Below are positions 16,170 through 27,466 of a stretch of DNA of 64,000 bases, piece after piece (the stretch's first letter is position 1; each line of letters starts with the position of its first letter). Source of the stretch: JAWLBY01 sp041687455 (GTDB lineage: Bacteria > Pseudomonadota > Gammaproteobacteria > Xanthomonadales > Xanthomonadaceae); contig JAWLBY010000004.1 of assembly GCA_041687455.1 (NCBI GenBank), positions 186,001 to 250,000 on the forward strand, given 5' to 3'. The notes under the pieces are model-generated. The model did no database searches, was not told where the DNA came from, and saw only the letters and a program-made list of their open reading frames with translations. The translations under genes were made by a program, and so were the position numbers.

Positions 16170-17963
16170 TCATTCGCTGTCGAACAGCGCGTCGGGCATC
16201 GCCATCAGCGGCGCCGCGCCGGCCCGGATCGCCGCTGCGTGCGACAGGGTGCGCGGCAGGATCCGGCCGAAATAGAAGCGGGCCGTTTCACGCTTGGCCT
16301 GGGCGAGCGGGGTGCCGGCATGCAGCCGGTCGGCGGTCGCCACCGAACGTGCCCACCAGTACGCGACCGCGACGTAGCCGGAATAGAACAGGTAGTCGAC
16401 CGACGCGGCACCGAGCTCCTCCGGGTTCTCCATGACGCGGCGGCCGATGTCCATGGTCAGTTGCTGCCAGTCCTGCGCGATCTGCGCGAGCGGCGCGACG
16501 AACTCGGCCATCTGCGGGTTGTGCGTCTCGGCGCTGCAGAACTCGACGATCATGCCGAGGAAATGCTTCAGTCCGGCACCCTGCTGCTGGATCACCTTGC
16601 GGCCGAGCAGGTCGAGCGCCTGGATGCCGGTGGTGCCTTCGTAGATCGTCGTGATCCGCGCATCGCGGGCGAGCTGTTCCATGCCCCATTCGCGGATGTA
16701 GCCGTGACCGCCGAAACACTGCAGCGCGAGATTGGTGCACTCGACGCCCCATTCGGTCAGGCAGGCCTTGACGATCGGGGTCAGGAAGCCGAGCAGTTCG
16801 TCGGAGCGCTTCTGCTCGTCGGCGTCCGTGCTGCGCTCGACGATGTCGATCAGCGTCGCCGCATGCAGCGCCATGACCCGGCCGCCTTCGGTCAGCGCCT
16901 TGCAGGTCAGCAGCATCCGGCGGATATCCGGATGCACGATCAGTGGATCGGCCGGCTTGTCCGGCGCCTTCGGGCCGGACAGCGAACGCATCTGCAGCCG
17001 CTCGCGGCTGTAGCGCAGCGCGTTCTGGTAGGCCCGTTCCATCAGTCCGAGGCCCTGGATGCCGACCGCGAGCCGCGCGGTGTTCATCATCGTGAACATC
17101 GCATTGAGGCCCTTGTTCGGCTGGCCGATCAGCCAGCCCTGCGCGCCGTCGAAGTTCATCACGCAGGTCGCCGAACCGTGGATGCCCATCTTGTGTTCGA
17201 TCGAGCCGCAGCGGACCGCGTTGCGTTCGCCGACCGAGCCGTCGCGGTCGACCTTGAACTTTGGCACGATGAACAGCGAGATGCCCCTGGTGCCGGGCGG
17301 CGCGTCCGGCAGTCGCGCCAGGACCAGGTGCGCGATGTTGTCGGTGAAATCGTGCTCGCCGGCGGTGATGAAGATCTTGGTGCCGTGCACCGAGTAGCTG
17401 CCGTCGGCGTTCGGTTCGGCGCGGGTCTTCAGCAGGCCGAGGTCGGAGCCGCAGTGCGGCTCGGTCAGGCACATCGTGCCGGTCCAGCGGCCTTCGACGA
17501 TCGGCTTCAGGAACACCTCGCGGTGCCATTCCTCGGCGTGCTGCTTGAGCGCCTCGGTGGCGCCGTGCGACAGCAGCGGGTAGTTGCCCCAGGCGAGGTT
17601 CGCCGAATCGATCATTTCCTTCAGCGTGACGCCGAGCGACTCCGGCAGCGCCTGGCCACCGTAGGCCTCCGGCGCGGTCAGGCCGTTCCAGCCGCCATCG
17701 ACGAACTGCCTGTAGGCATCCCTGAAACCGGTCGGCGTCTGCACGTCGCCGCTCGCCGGGTCGAACCGGCAGCCTTCGGCGTCGCCGCTCTGATTCAACG
17801 GCGCCAGCACGTTTTCGGTGAACTTCGCGGCTTCCTCGAGCACGGCGTCCATCACGTCGCGCTGGGCGGCCTCGAAACCGAGCCGGCGGTACAACGACTC
17901 GGCTTCGAGCACGTCGAACAGGGCGAATTTCATCTCGCGCACGGGCGCGCGGTAGCTGTTCAT
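16170..17963 (-). CDS. acyl-CoA dehydrogenase, three-domain long form
   Basis: This 597-residue flavoprotein belongs to the long acyl-CoA dehydrogenases with an extra C-terminal domain (the group that includes DmdC-like enzymes). Seen: N-terminal helical start MNSYRAPVREMKFALFDVL, FAD/substrate signature MCLTEPHCGSDLGLLKTRA, KIFITAGEHD, and the loop YEGTTGIQALDLLGRKV with the probable catalytic acidic residue. It oxidises an acyl-CoA to the 2-enoyl-CoA, passing electrons to ETF. Chain length or branching preference is not readable. The start at 17963 gives the family-typical N-terminus. It lies 25 bases after a lipoprotein gene on the same strand, so co-transcription is likely. Confidence 0.93.
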   Translation of the reverse strand: MNSYRAPVREMKFALFDVLEAESLYRRLGFEAAQRDVMDAVLEEAAKFTENVLAPLNQSGDAEGCRFDPASGDVQTPTGFRDAYRQFVDGGWNGLTAPEAYGGQALPESLGVTLKEMIDSANLAWGNYPLLSHGATEALKQHAEEWHREVFLKPIVEGRWTGTMCLTEPHCGSDLGLLKTRAEPNADGSYSVHGTKIFITAGEHDFTDNIAHLVLARLPDAPPGTRGISLFIVPKFKVDRDGSVGERNAVRCGSIEHKMGIHGSATCVMNFDGAQGWLIGQPNKGLNAMFTMMNTARLAVGIQGLGLMERAYQNALRYSRERLQMRSLSGPKAPDKPADPLIVHPDIRRMLLTCKALTEGGRVMALHAATLIDIVERSTDADEQKRSDELLGFLTPIVKACLTEWGVECTNLALQCFGGHGYIREWGMEQLARDARITTIYEGTTGIQALDLLGRKVIQQQGAGLKHFLGMIVEFCSAETHNPQMAEFVAPLAQIAQDWQQLTMDIGRRVMENPEELGAASVDYLFYSGYVAVAYWWARSVATADRLHAGTPLAQAKRETARFYFGRILPRTLSHAAAIRAGAAPLMAMPDALFDSE

Positions 17964-17988
17964 CGATGGGACTCCTGCAGGCGGAAAA

Positions 17989-18447
17989 TCAGCGCAAGAC
18001 GCGCTCGAGGCCGGGCACGCGATCGAGCCGGCTGGCGAATTCGAACGGGTAGGTGCCGCGCGGCTCGGCACTGACGATCCGGCCCTCGAGCCGGTAGCCG
18101 ATGCCGCGGCCTTCGGCCAGTGCGCGCTCGACGCTGTCGCGGACGGCGGGCGGCGGGGCCAGCGTGGTTTCGACCAGCTCCACCGAGCTGGCGACGACCG
18201 CGATTTCGGTATCGATCGTCAGCGTGCCGGCGTCGGCCGAGTCGAGCATCAGCGTCGCCTCGATGCGCGAGAACCGCATCGGCACTGTGCTGTAGTTGTG
18301 CACGCGCAACTGCAGCCGCCAGCCGTCCGGCTCGAGCTGCAGTTGCTGGATCTGCGCCTGCGGCGGGAATACCCGCTTCTTCGGCCCACCGCCGCCGCAG
18401 GCGGCCAGCACGAGCGCCACGACCAGGCACAACAGGATCGACCTCAT
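17989..18447 (-). CDS. LEA14/WHy-like lipoprotein
   Basis: The 152-residue product has a lipoprotein signal peptide with lipobox LAAC (Cys at residue 17). The rest is a beta-sandwich of the LEA type 2 (WHy) class: IQQLQLEPDGWRLQLRVHNYSTVPMRFSRIEATLML is the characteristic first half. These small lipoproteins are exported to the periplasmic face; their role is unclear, possibly protective. It directly precedes the acyl-CoA dehydrogenase gene. The RBS (AGGGAG) stands 8 bases from the ATG. Confidence 0.85.
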   Translation of the reverse strand: MRSILLCLVVALVLAACGGGGPKKRVFPPQAQIQQLQLEPDGWRLQLRVHNYSTVPMRFSRIEATLMLDSADAGTLTIDTEIAVVASSVELVETTLAPPPAVRDSVERALAEGRGIGYRLEGRIVSAEPRGTYPFEFASRLDRVPGLERVLR

Positions 18448-18465
18448 CGACGCTCCCTACGCAGG

Positions 18466-18490
18466 CGTATACTGGGCCCAGAGCATAACA
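18466..18490 (-). promoter_or_regulatory. candidate promoter for the lipoprotein gene
   Basis: An AT-rich patch in the 99-base gap between divergent genes contains GTATAC, usable as a -10 element on the minus strand (TATACG) with a TTGTTA-like -35 at a short spacing; the same palindromic patch gives TATACT on the plus strand towards the diguanylate cyclases. Spacing is not ideal on either strand. Confidence 0.25.
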
Positions 18491-18546
18491 ATCGCCGGCC
18501 CACGGGGGGATGCCGGGGGCGGTGGTTCCATCGAGAGCCCGCCGGG

Positions 18547-19557
18547 ATGCCGATGCCGAATCTCTCCACGACGCCTGCCGGCACGCCGCCGGTGGTGATG
18601 CCGTTTCGCTCGCTGGAACAAGCTGCCGAAGCGGTTGTCGACCTGATCGGCGCCAGCGCCGACATGGCGCTGTGGGCGGTGGCCAAGATCGAAGGCGAGC
18701 ACTGGGTGCCGCTGGCCGTGCGCGACGCCCGCTACGGCATCGGGCGCGGCCGTTCGGCGATCTGGCTCGATCTGCTCTGTGCGCAGGCGACCGCCGGCCG
18801 GGTGCCGATCGCGGTCGCCGACGTGGCGGCCGACCCGCGCGCTGCCGCGCTGGTCGCCCCGCTTGGCGCGCCGGTCGGAAGCTGCCTGTGTCATCCGATC
18901 CACGACGGCAACGGCCTGCTGTTCGGTGCCGTCTGTGCATTCGACCCGCAGCCACGCCGTTTCGATCCGGAACGGATGTCGGCCCGGCTACGCGCCGCGG
19001 CGCAGGTCATCACCAGCCATCTGGCGCTCGAGGAGCAGATCGAGGACACCCGCCGGCGCGCCGAGCGGGCCGAACTGGAGTCGCGCACCGACCCGATGAC
19101 CGGGGTGCTGAACCGGCGCGGCTGGGAACTGGCGATGACCCAGGAGCAGGCGCGGATCGTCCGCACCGGCGGCTCGGCGGCGATCGTGCTGGTCGACCTC
19201 GACGGGCTGAAGAAGGTCAACGACAGCCAGGGTCACGAAGCCGGCGACAGCCTGATCCTGCGCTGTTCCCGCGTGCTGGCCAACCAGGTCCGCTCGCGCG
19301 ACGTGGTGGCCCGGCTCGGCGGTGACGAATTCGCGATGCTGCTGGCCGGCATCGATCGCACGGTGGCCGGTCAGGTGATCGAACGGATCCGGCAGGCACT
19401 GCTGAACGCGCAGGTCTGCTGCACGCTGACCTGGAGCTGGGCCGGCGTGCTCGGCTCGCTGGAGGAGGCGCTGGCCGAGGCCGACATGCTGCTGATCGAA
19501 CACAAGAAACGGCACGGCCGCTCGGCCGAGCGGATCGCCGGGGTCGACCTCACGTGA
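18547..19557 (+). CDS. GAF-GGDEF diguanylate cyclase
   Basis: A 336-residue soluble protein. Residues about 20-160 form a GAF-like sensor (CHPIHDGNGLLFGAVCAFDPQPR), a short coiled coil follows, and the GGDEF domain starts at DPMTGVLNRRGW. The active-site motif is intact (GGDEF, residues 258-262), and a product-inhibition I-site RSRD stands at 249-252, exactly five residues before it. It should make cyclic-di-GMP from two GTP. The stop overlaps the GTG start of a second GGDEF gene. Two in-frame ATGs (18547, 18553) are possible starts. The small molecule bound by the GAF domain is unknown. Confidence 0.92.
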   Translation: MPMPNLSTTPAGTPPVVMPFRSLEQAAEAVVDLIGASADMALWAVAKIEGEHWVPLAVRDARYGIGRGRSAIWLDLLCAQATAGRVPIAVADVAADPRAAALVAPLGAPVGSCLCHPIHDGNGLLFGAVCAFDPQPRRFDPERMSARLRAAAQVITSHLALEEQIEDTRRRAERAELESRTDPMTGVLNRRGWELAMTQEQARIVRTGGSAAIVLVDLDGLKKVNDSQGHEAGDSLILRCSRVLANQVRSRDVVARLGGDEFAMLLAGIDRTVAGQVIERIRQALLNAQVCCTLTWSWAGVLGSLEEALAEADMLLIEHKKRHGRSAERIAGVDLT

Positions 19558-20960
19558 ACGACCCGCGCGATCCGGTCGTGCTGGCCCCGGTCGACGACGA
19601 GACGGCGCGCCTGCGCGAACGGCATGACCGGCTGCTGCGGCAGTTGCAGCAGGATGCCGACGCCCACCAGGCGATCGAAGGCCTGCTGCGCCGCTTCGTG
19701 CAGCGCCTGTGCCTGGCGGCGCACGGCCTCGACGATGGGCTCGACCGCGTGCTGGACCGGACGTCGGTTGCCGCGCGCAGCGGTGCCGGCGCCGCCGAGC
19801 TCGAGCCGCTGTTGACCGAGTTGTCGAATGCGGTCGCGAACGCGGCGCCGCCGGCCCTGCTCGCCGCGCAGCACGGACGCACGCTGTCGGCCGACGATGA
19901 ACTGGCCTTGCGGCGGTCGCTGGCCGCCATCATCGACCGGATCGACATCGATCCGGCACTGGCCGACCGGGCCGGCGATATCCGTGGACGGCTTGAGCAA
20001 TCGAAGGGCTTGCCGGGCATGGTCGAGGCCTGCGGCTCGCTCGGCGAGCTGGTCGCCGCGCAACGCGAGCGGCTGAAACTGGAACAGGCCGACGTGCAGC
20101 GGATCCTGTTGCAGGTCGACACCCGGCTGCACGAGTTCGTCGCCTATCTGCGCGGCGAGGCCGCCGAACGACGGCGCGCCGAGCAGAGCCGGCAGCAGTT
20201 CGACGACGGTCTGCTCGGCGAAGTGCGCGAACTCAGCGAAAGCGTGCAGCAGGCGACCGATCTGAACCAGTTGCGCGCCGAAGTGGGCCGCAAGCTCGAG
20301 GCGGTCGACCTGCACCTGCAGCAGTTCCGCAGCCGCGAGCACGAGCGTGCCGAGGAGTACCGGGTCCGCGCCGAGCGGATGCGCGCGCGGGTCGAACAGC
20401 TCGAGCATGAGGCGCGGGCGCTGCAGGCCTCGCTGCAGCGCGAACAGATCAATGCCAGCACCGACCCGTTGACCGGCATCCCGAACCGGCTCGCGTTCGA
20501 TCAGCGCATCGGGCTCGAGTACAAGCGCTGGAAGCGGTTCGGTCGGCCGCTCGCGATCGCGGTATGGGACATCGACCACTTCAAGCACATCAACGATCGC
20601 CACGGCCACCGGGTTGGCGACCGGGCGATCCGGGCGGTCGGCCGGCTGCTTGCGCGGCAGGTCCGCGAAACCGATTTCGTCGCCCGCTACGGCGGCGAGG
20701 AATTCGTCACGATCTTCGTCGACACCCGCGCCGAGCAGGCCATGATCGCGGCCGAGAAGATGCGGCGGGCGGTGGCCGCGCTGACGATCGACGGCGGCGA
20801 CGGCGAGCTGCGGCTGACTGTGTCCTGCGGCATTGCCGAATTCCACGGCGGCGACGACCCGGAGCAGGTATTCGAGCGCGCCGACCGGGCGATGTACCTC
20901 GCCAAGGAGCATGGCCGGAACCGCTGCGTTCGCGACGGCGATTCCGGCGGCGCTGACTGA
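19554..20960 (+). CDS. diguanylate cyclase with long coiled-coil N-terminus
   Basis: The 468-residue protein lacks membrane segments. Residues 1-300 are helical and charged, with a long coiled coil about 200-300 (heptad-rich Arg/Glu/Leu sequence), probably for dimerisation or partner binding. The GGDEF domain starts at STDPLTGIPNRLAF, with the active motif GGEEF at residues 380-384 and an I-site RETD at 371-374. It is predicted to make cyclic-di-GMP with feedback inhibition. The start is a GTG overlapping the previous stop (GTGA), so the two cyclases are translationally coupled. Confidence 0.92.
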   Translation: MNDPRDPVVLAPVDDETARLRERHDRLLRQLQQDADAHQAIEGLLRRFVQRLCLAAHGLDDGLDRVLDRTSVAARSGAGAAELEPLLTELSNAVANAAPPALLAAQHGRTLSADDELALRRSLAAIIDRIDIDPALADRAGDIRGRLEQSKGLPGMVEACGSLGELVAAQRERLKLEQADVQRILLQVDTRLHEFVAYLRGEAAERRRAEQSRQQFDDGLLGEVRELSESVQQATDLNQLRAEVGRKLEAVDLHLQQFRSREHERAEEYRVRAERMRARVEQLEHEARALQASLQREQINASTDPLTGIPNRLAFDQRIGLEYKRWKRFGRPLAIAVWDIDHFKHINDRHGHRVGDRAIRAVGRLLARQVRETDFVARYGGEEFVTIFVDTRAEQAMIAAEKMRRAVAALTIDGGDGELRLTVSCGIAEFHGGDDPEQVFERADRAMYLAKEHGRNRCVRDGDSGGAD

Positions 20961-20984
20961 CCGTCCGGGCTCAGCGGATTACCG

Positions 20985-21010
20985 GATCCCGATTCGAATC
21001 CCGAATCCCG
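20985..21010. repeat. short heptamer repeat (GATTCCC/GAATCCC type)
   Basis: GATCCC-GATTC followed by two GAATCCC copies lies in the 54-base gap between the convergent diguanylate cyclase and SleB-like genes. It is a small member of the same heptamer family as the arrays at 28596 and 29696. Confidence 0.75.
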
Positions 21011-21014
21011 AACG

Positions 21015-21458
21015 CTACAGCCGGGTCACCTGATAGAACGTGTGGTCGCCGATCCGCGCGACCGGCGTGCCCTTGGCCCAGTCCGGGGTCACGATGTCGA
21101 GCACGACGAAATGGTCTGCGCCCGGAACGACCTGCTTGCGGTCGGCGGTCGGGCGCTGCCACTCGCGCTGCGCCCGCAGCGCCACGGCAACCGCGCGATC
21201 CCACGCCACCGGGTTGCGGATCCGGAAGCGCGGCGAGACCAGGGTGGGGGCGAACTGCTTCGGTGCGGTGACCACTTCGCAGACGTTGTCGCCCCAGCGG
21301 CGCGTCTCACGCCGGCGCAGCGCCACTTCGGCGACCGCCAACTGGCCCAGCTCGGACTGGTTGCGTGCCTCCAGGTAGATCGTGGTAGCGAGGCACAGCG
21401 AGTCGGCCGTCGGTTGCGGCAGCAGATTCGCCATCCAGAGAATCCAGGCCAGTTTCAT
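21015..21458 (-). CDS. SleB-like cell wall hydrolase
   Basis: The 147-residue protein resembles the catalytic Hydrolase_2 (SleB) domain: LCLATTIYLEARNQSELGQLAVAEVALRR at residues 21-49 contains the conserved IYxEAR...G..AVA pattern with the catalytic Glu. Later segments VVTAPKQFAPT and AVALRAQREW fit the family. An N-terminal hydrophobic stretch (LAWILWMANLL) may act as a weak signal or anchor. Such enzymes cut peptidoglycan glycan strands; outside spore-formers the role is in wall turnover. A good RBS (AAGGAG) precedes the ATG at 21458. Confidence 0.88.
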   Translation of the reverse strand: MKLAWILWMANLLPQPTADSLCLATTIYLEARNQSELGQLAVAEVALRRRETRRWGDNVCEVVTAPKQFAPTLVSPRFRIRNPVAWDRAVAVALRAQREWQRPTADRKQVVPGADHFVVLDIVTPDWAKGTPVARIGDHTFYQVTRL

Positions 21459-21911
21459 CGCGGACTCCTTGATCCGTTGCGATGGTCCAGCCCGCTTGCG
21501 GCACAGCCGCGTGCGAGCGCCGCGAGGCTCCCGACCGGGGGCTTCGCAAACGGAGGACCACCATGGCGTTGTGGGGGTACGCCTGGCGCGGGCCCGGGGG
21601 CATCGCGGCGCCAGCCGCAGCGGCTGGTCCATCGCGGATAGGCGGGGACCGGCCGGTTCCTGCACCGTCGGCAGAGGCCGTTGGGTGCGCTCGGGTGGGA
21701 CGAAGCTAAGTTCGGTCGTCCCAACCCGGAATGAATGCGTCCCGCGGAAGCGGCGCTGTGGAAGTTGGCGCGAAGATACCCGGCCGGAATCGAGTTGTCG
21801 ACCCAGTCGTCTCGCAAGTCTTTGAGACTTCAGTGTTTCTGCGGGATTGCGAGCTCATCGGCAGCGCCGCGGCGGCCGCCCGCAGACGGCCGGACCGGGC
21901 TGAATGCGAGC
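21459..21911. other. 453-base region without a convincing gene
   Basis: Between the SleB-like gene and the end of tex, both on the minus strand. Several open frames cross it but none has family resemblance or a good ribosome-binding site. The middle (about 21740-21860) is less GC-rich and contains a perfect AAGTCT-TTG-AGACTT hairpin. It may hold the promoter of the SleB-like gene. Confidence 0.45.
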
Positions 21912-24266
<2,355 letters not shown>

Positions 24267-24514
24267 CGACTCTCGGTGCAGGGGGCGGGCCGGCGATTGT
24301 GGCAACCGAAGCTCGGTCCGTCACCGCTTGACACGCCGGGCCCGCGCCGACCGGCCGTGGCTTTCGTCACATTCACCGACACCGCGCGATTGGCGATACT
24401 GCCGGACCCCCACTTCGGACCCGCTCCGATGCACATCCGCGCCAGCGCGTTCGTTGCGACCGGGTTCGATGGCCTGCCGTCCAGGCGCCGAGCGGCGAAC
24501 ACGGGGGCGCCGCG

Positions 24515-25222
24515 ATGAAACTGATCGGCCTGATCGGCGGCATGAGCTGGGAGTCCTCGGCCGAGTACTACCGGATCGTCAATGCGGCGGTCCGCGACCG
24601 GCTCGGCGGCCAGCATTCGGCCCGCGTGCTGCTCTACAGCGTCGACTTCGCCGAAGTCGAACAGATGCAGCACGACAGTCGCTGGTCGGATGCGGCGGCG
24701 CTGATCGCCGATGCCGCGGCCCGGCTCGAGCGCGGCGGCGCCGAGCTGCTGCTGCTGTGCACCAACACGATGCACTGCGTGCTGCCCGACATCGAAGCCG
24801 GCTTCGGCGTGCCGCTGCTGCACATTGCCGACGCCGCCGGGCGGGCGATCACGGCTGCCGGCCTGCGCCGGATCGGCCTGCTCGGCACCCGCTTCACGAT
24901 GGAAGGCGCGTTCTATCGCGAACGCCTGCAACAGCGTTTCGGCCTCGACGTCGTGATCCCGGACGAAGCGGAGCGGGCGTCGATCCATCGCATCATCTAC
25001 GACGAGCTGTGCCGCGGGCAGATCCGCGAGCCATCGCGCGACGCGTACCGGCAGGTCATGCGGCGGATGGTGGAGCAGGAGGGAGTCGAGGGATTCGTGC
25101 TCGGCTGCACCGAGATTCCGCTGCTGATCGGTTCCGACGACGTGCCGTGGCCGCTGTTCGACACCACCCGGCTGCACGCCGAATGGGCGGTCGAGGAGGC
25201 GCTGGCCACGCCCGCCGGCTGA
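24515..25222 (+). CDS. aspartate/glutamate racemase family protein
   Basis: A 235-residue PLP-independent racemase of the Asp/Glu family (YgeA/RacX-like). It begins MKLIGLIGGMSWESSAEYY, typical of the group, and has both catalytic cysteines: Cys82 in LLCTNTMHCV and Cys198 in VLGCTEIPLLI. With two cysteines it can abstract and return the alpha proton, interconverting L- and D-amino acids; which one is not clear, since YgeA relatives often prefer homoserine, lysine or others to aspartate. D-amino acids could go to peptidoglycan. It lies alone between tex (divergent) and a two-component pair. Confidence 0.92.
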   Translation: MKLIGLIGGMSWESSAEYYRIVNAAVRDRLGGQHSARVLLYSVDFAEVEQMQHDSRWSDAAALIADAAARLERGGAELLLLCTNTMHCVLPDIEAGFGVPLLHIADAAGRAITAAGLRRIGLLGTRFTMEGAFYRERLQQRFGLDVVIPDEAERASIHRIIYDELCRGQIREPSRDAYRQVMRRMVEQEGVEGFVLGCTEIPLLIGSDDVPWPLFDTTRLHAEWAVEEALATPAG

Positions 25223-25238
25223 TCGGCGGGCGCCGATC
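25221..25238 (+). terminator. stem-loop at the end of the racemase gene
   Basis: GATCGGC and GCCGATC pair perfectly across a GGGC loop starting inside the racemase stop codon region. There is no long T-run after it, so termination is only suggested. Confidence 0.35.
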
Positions 25239-25305
25239 TTCACGCCCTGCTCACCGGTCGTCGGCGTATCTTCACATTCGTGATTCACGCGAAGCGGGTG
25301 CAGCG

Positions 25306-26031
25306 ATGAAGATGCGCGACGAACCGGCCGGGCTGATCCTGCTGGTGGAGGACAACCGCAACATCTCGGAGATGGTCGGCGAGTACCTGGAGCGCCGCGG
25401 CTTCGGCGTCGACTACGCCGGCGACGGCATCGACGGGCTGCGGCTGGCCAGCGAGAACAGCTACGACGTCATCATCCTCGACCTGATGTTGCCGCGGCTG
25501 GACGGATTCGAAGTCTGCCGGCGGCTGCGCAACGAGGCGAAGAAGTCGACCCCGGTGCTGATGTTGACCGCGCGCGACACGCTCGACGACAAGGTCCGCG
25601 GGCTCGAAGCCGGTGGCGACGATTATCTGGTCAAGCCGTTCGCGATCCAGGAGCTCGAGGCACGGATCCGCGCGCTGATCCGGCGCGATCGGCGGCAGGT
25701 CAGCGCCGAAGTGCTGCGGGTCGGCGACCTCGAGCTCGACACCGCGACGCTGCGCGTGACCCGCGCCGGCCGCGAGCTGCAGTTGTCGCCGATCAGTCTC
25801 CGGCTGCTGACGATCCTGATGCGCGAGTCGCCGCGGGTGGTCAGTCGGCGCGACATCGAACGCGAGATCTGGAGCGACTCGCTGCCCGACTCCGACACGC
25901 TGCGCAGCCACCTGTACAACCTGCGCAAGATCATCGACAAGCCGTTCGAGCAGCCGCTGCTGCACACGATCCACAGCGCCGGCTACCGGCTGGCCGCGGT
26001 CGACCAGCTCGACCTGCCGCGCTCGGCGTGA
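25306..26031 (+). CDS. OmpR/PhoB-family response regulator
   Basis: The 241-residue protein has a receiver domain (LLVEDNRNISEMV, phospho-Asp59 in VIILDLMLPRLDGFEV, VLMLTARDTLDDKVRGLEAGGDDYLVKPF) and a winged-helix Trans_reg_C domain (LELDTATLRVTRAGRELQLSP; SDTLRSHLYNLRKIIDKPF; HTIHSAGYRLA). It is coupled to the histidine kinase that follows (GTGA overlap) and is presumably phosphorylated by it. The frame is open far upstream as shadow of the racemase; ATG at 25306 or 25312 is the start. Targets cannot be read from the window. Confidence 0.95.
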   Translation: MKMRDEPAGLILLVEDNRNISEMVGEYLERRGFGVDYAGDGIDGLRLASENSYDVIILDLMLPRLDGFEVCRRLRNEAKKSTPVLMLTARDTLDDKVRGLEAGGDDYLVKPFAIQELEARIRALIRRDRRQVSAEVLRVGDLELDTATLRVTRAGRELQLSPISLRLLTILMRESPRVVSRRDIEREIWSDSLPDSDTLRSHLYNLRKIIDKPFEQPLLHTIHSAGYRLAAVDQLDLPRSA

Positions 26032-27374
26032 GCAGCGCCGGGCCGGGCGCGCCGGCGCCCGAACGCCGTGACGTGCCGCCGCAGGCGAGCGGACTGCGGC
26101 GCAAGATCTGGATCGCGTTCATGCTGCAGGTCGCGGCGATCAGCTTCGCGACCGTGCTCGGCGTCTACGGCGCGTCGGCCGTGCTGCAGGATGTCCTGAT
26201 CCACCGCGCATTGACCGACGAGGCCGGGCACTACTGGCGCCGCCACGCGCGCGATCCGCGGGCGCCGTTGCCCGACACCTTCAACATGCAGGGGCACCTG
26301 CTGCGTCCGGGCCAGTCGACCGAGCGGCTGCCGCCGTACCTGCGCGAACTCGACGTCGGCTATCACGCGTTGCCGCGGGCACACGGCGGTGCGCTGGTCT
26401 ACGTCGACGAGCGTGCGCCGGGGCGCCTGTACCTGGAGTTCAAGCAGGAGCAGGTCGCCGCGCTGGCGTTCTATTTCGGCGCGGTGCCGCTGGTGTTCGT
26501 GCTGATCGTGATCTACGTGATCGCGTGGATCACCTACCGGCTGTCGCGACGGGCGATCTCGCCGGTCAGTTGGCTGGCCGAGGTCGTGCAACGCTGGGAT
26601 GCCAAGCAGCCCGACGTGTCGCAGTTGCAGCCCAGCCGGTTGCCGCTGGACGTCGATGGCGAGGTGCTGGTGCTCGCCAACGCGCTGCACGCGTTCGCGT
26701 CGCGGATCGCCGCCCTCGTCGAGCGCGAGCGAACCTTCACCCGCGACGCCAGCCACGAGCTGCGGACGCCGCTGACGGTGATCCGGATGGCCTGCGACGT
26801 GATGGAAAGCGACGGTGGCCTGTCGCCGCACGCGGCGCGCTCGCTGGCGCGGATCAAGACCGCTGCGCGCGACATGGAAGCGCTGATCGAGTCGTTCCTG
26901 CTGCTGGCGCGCGAGGCCGAAACCGGGCTGCCGGAAGAGGATTTCCTGATCAACGACATCGTTCGCGAGGAGTTCGACCGCGCCGAGCCGTTGCTGGCCG
27001 GCAAGCCGGTCGAACTGCGGCTGCACGAAACCAGCCGCCTCGTGCTGCACGCACCGTCGCGAGCGCTCGCCGTCGTGCTGTCGAACCTGATCCGCAATGC
27101 CTGCCTGTACACCGAGCGCGGCACGGTGGAAGTCGAGATCGGCCGTGACCACGTCCGGATCGAAGACACCGGTCCCGGCATGAACGCCGACGAGCTGGCG
27201 CGTGCGTTCGATCCGTTCTACCGCGGCGGTCGCGGTCGCAGCGGCGGGCACGGCGTCGGGCTGGCGATCGTGCAACGCCTGTCCGAGCGCTTCGGCTGGC
27301 CGGTCACGCTGGACAGCGAGCCCGGTCGCGGCACCCGGGCGACGATCCGCTTCCCGGCCGCGCAGGTGCTCTGA
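26028..27374 (+). CDS. membrane sensor histidine kinase (EnvZ/PhoR class)
   Basis: This 448-residue kinase has two transmembrane helices (about 27-50 and 145-167) enclosing a periplasmic sensor of about 95 residues with no recognised fold. A HAMP-like linker follows, then HisKA with FTRDASHELRTPLTVIRMA (phospho-His243), and HATPase_c with N-box LSNLIRNACLYT, DTGPGM and GGHGVGLAIVQRL. It starts with GTG overlapping the response regulator stop. A cytoplasmic N-terminus rich in Pro/Ala precedes the first helix. The signal is unknown. The pair is followed by an isoaspartyl peptidase gene, which may be only a neighbour. Confidence 0.93.
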   Translation: MSSAGPGAPAPERRDVPPQASGLRRKIWIAFMLQVAAISFATVLGVYGASAVLQDVLIHRALTDEAGHYWRRHARDPRAPLPDTFNMQGHLLRPGQSTERLPPYLRELDVGYHALPRAHGGALVYVDERAPGRLYLEFKQEQVAALAFYFGAVPLVFVLIVIYVIAWITYRLSRRAISPVSWLAEVVQRWDAKQPDVSQLQPSRLPLDVDGEVLVLANALHAFASRIAALVERERTFTRDASHELRTPLTVIRMACDVMESDGGLSPHAARSLARIKTAARDMEALIESFLLLAREAETGLPEEDFLINDIVREEFDRAEPLLAGKPVELRLHETSRLVLHAPSRALAVVLSNLIRNACLYTERGTVEVEIGRDHVRIEDTGPGMNADELARAFDPFYRGGRGRSGGHGVGLAIVQRLSERFGWPVTLDSEPGRGTRATIRFPAAQVL

Positions 27375-27466
27375 AGCAGTTGCGTCCGGGGCGCTGCCGT
27401 GATCGTCGTTCGATCGCGCGCGTCGATCGGCGGCATACTGTCCCGCCCCGTTGCCGGAGCCGATCG

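Noticed and set aside
14139..18074. Open frame of 1311 codons on the plus strand across several genes
   Set aside because: It runs antiparallel to the receiver-like, HNH, GNAT and acyl-CoA dehydrogenase genes, is low in complexity (Arg, Ala, Gln, His-rich), and has no family motif. High GC at third codon positions keeps antisense frames open.
21830..21860. AAGTCT-TTG-AGACTT hairpin as a terminator or operator
   Set aside because: Only six base pairs, no T-run, and not near a gene end; could occur by chance.
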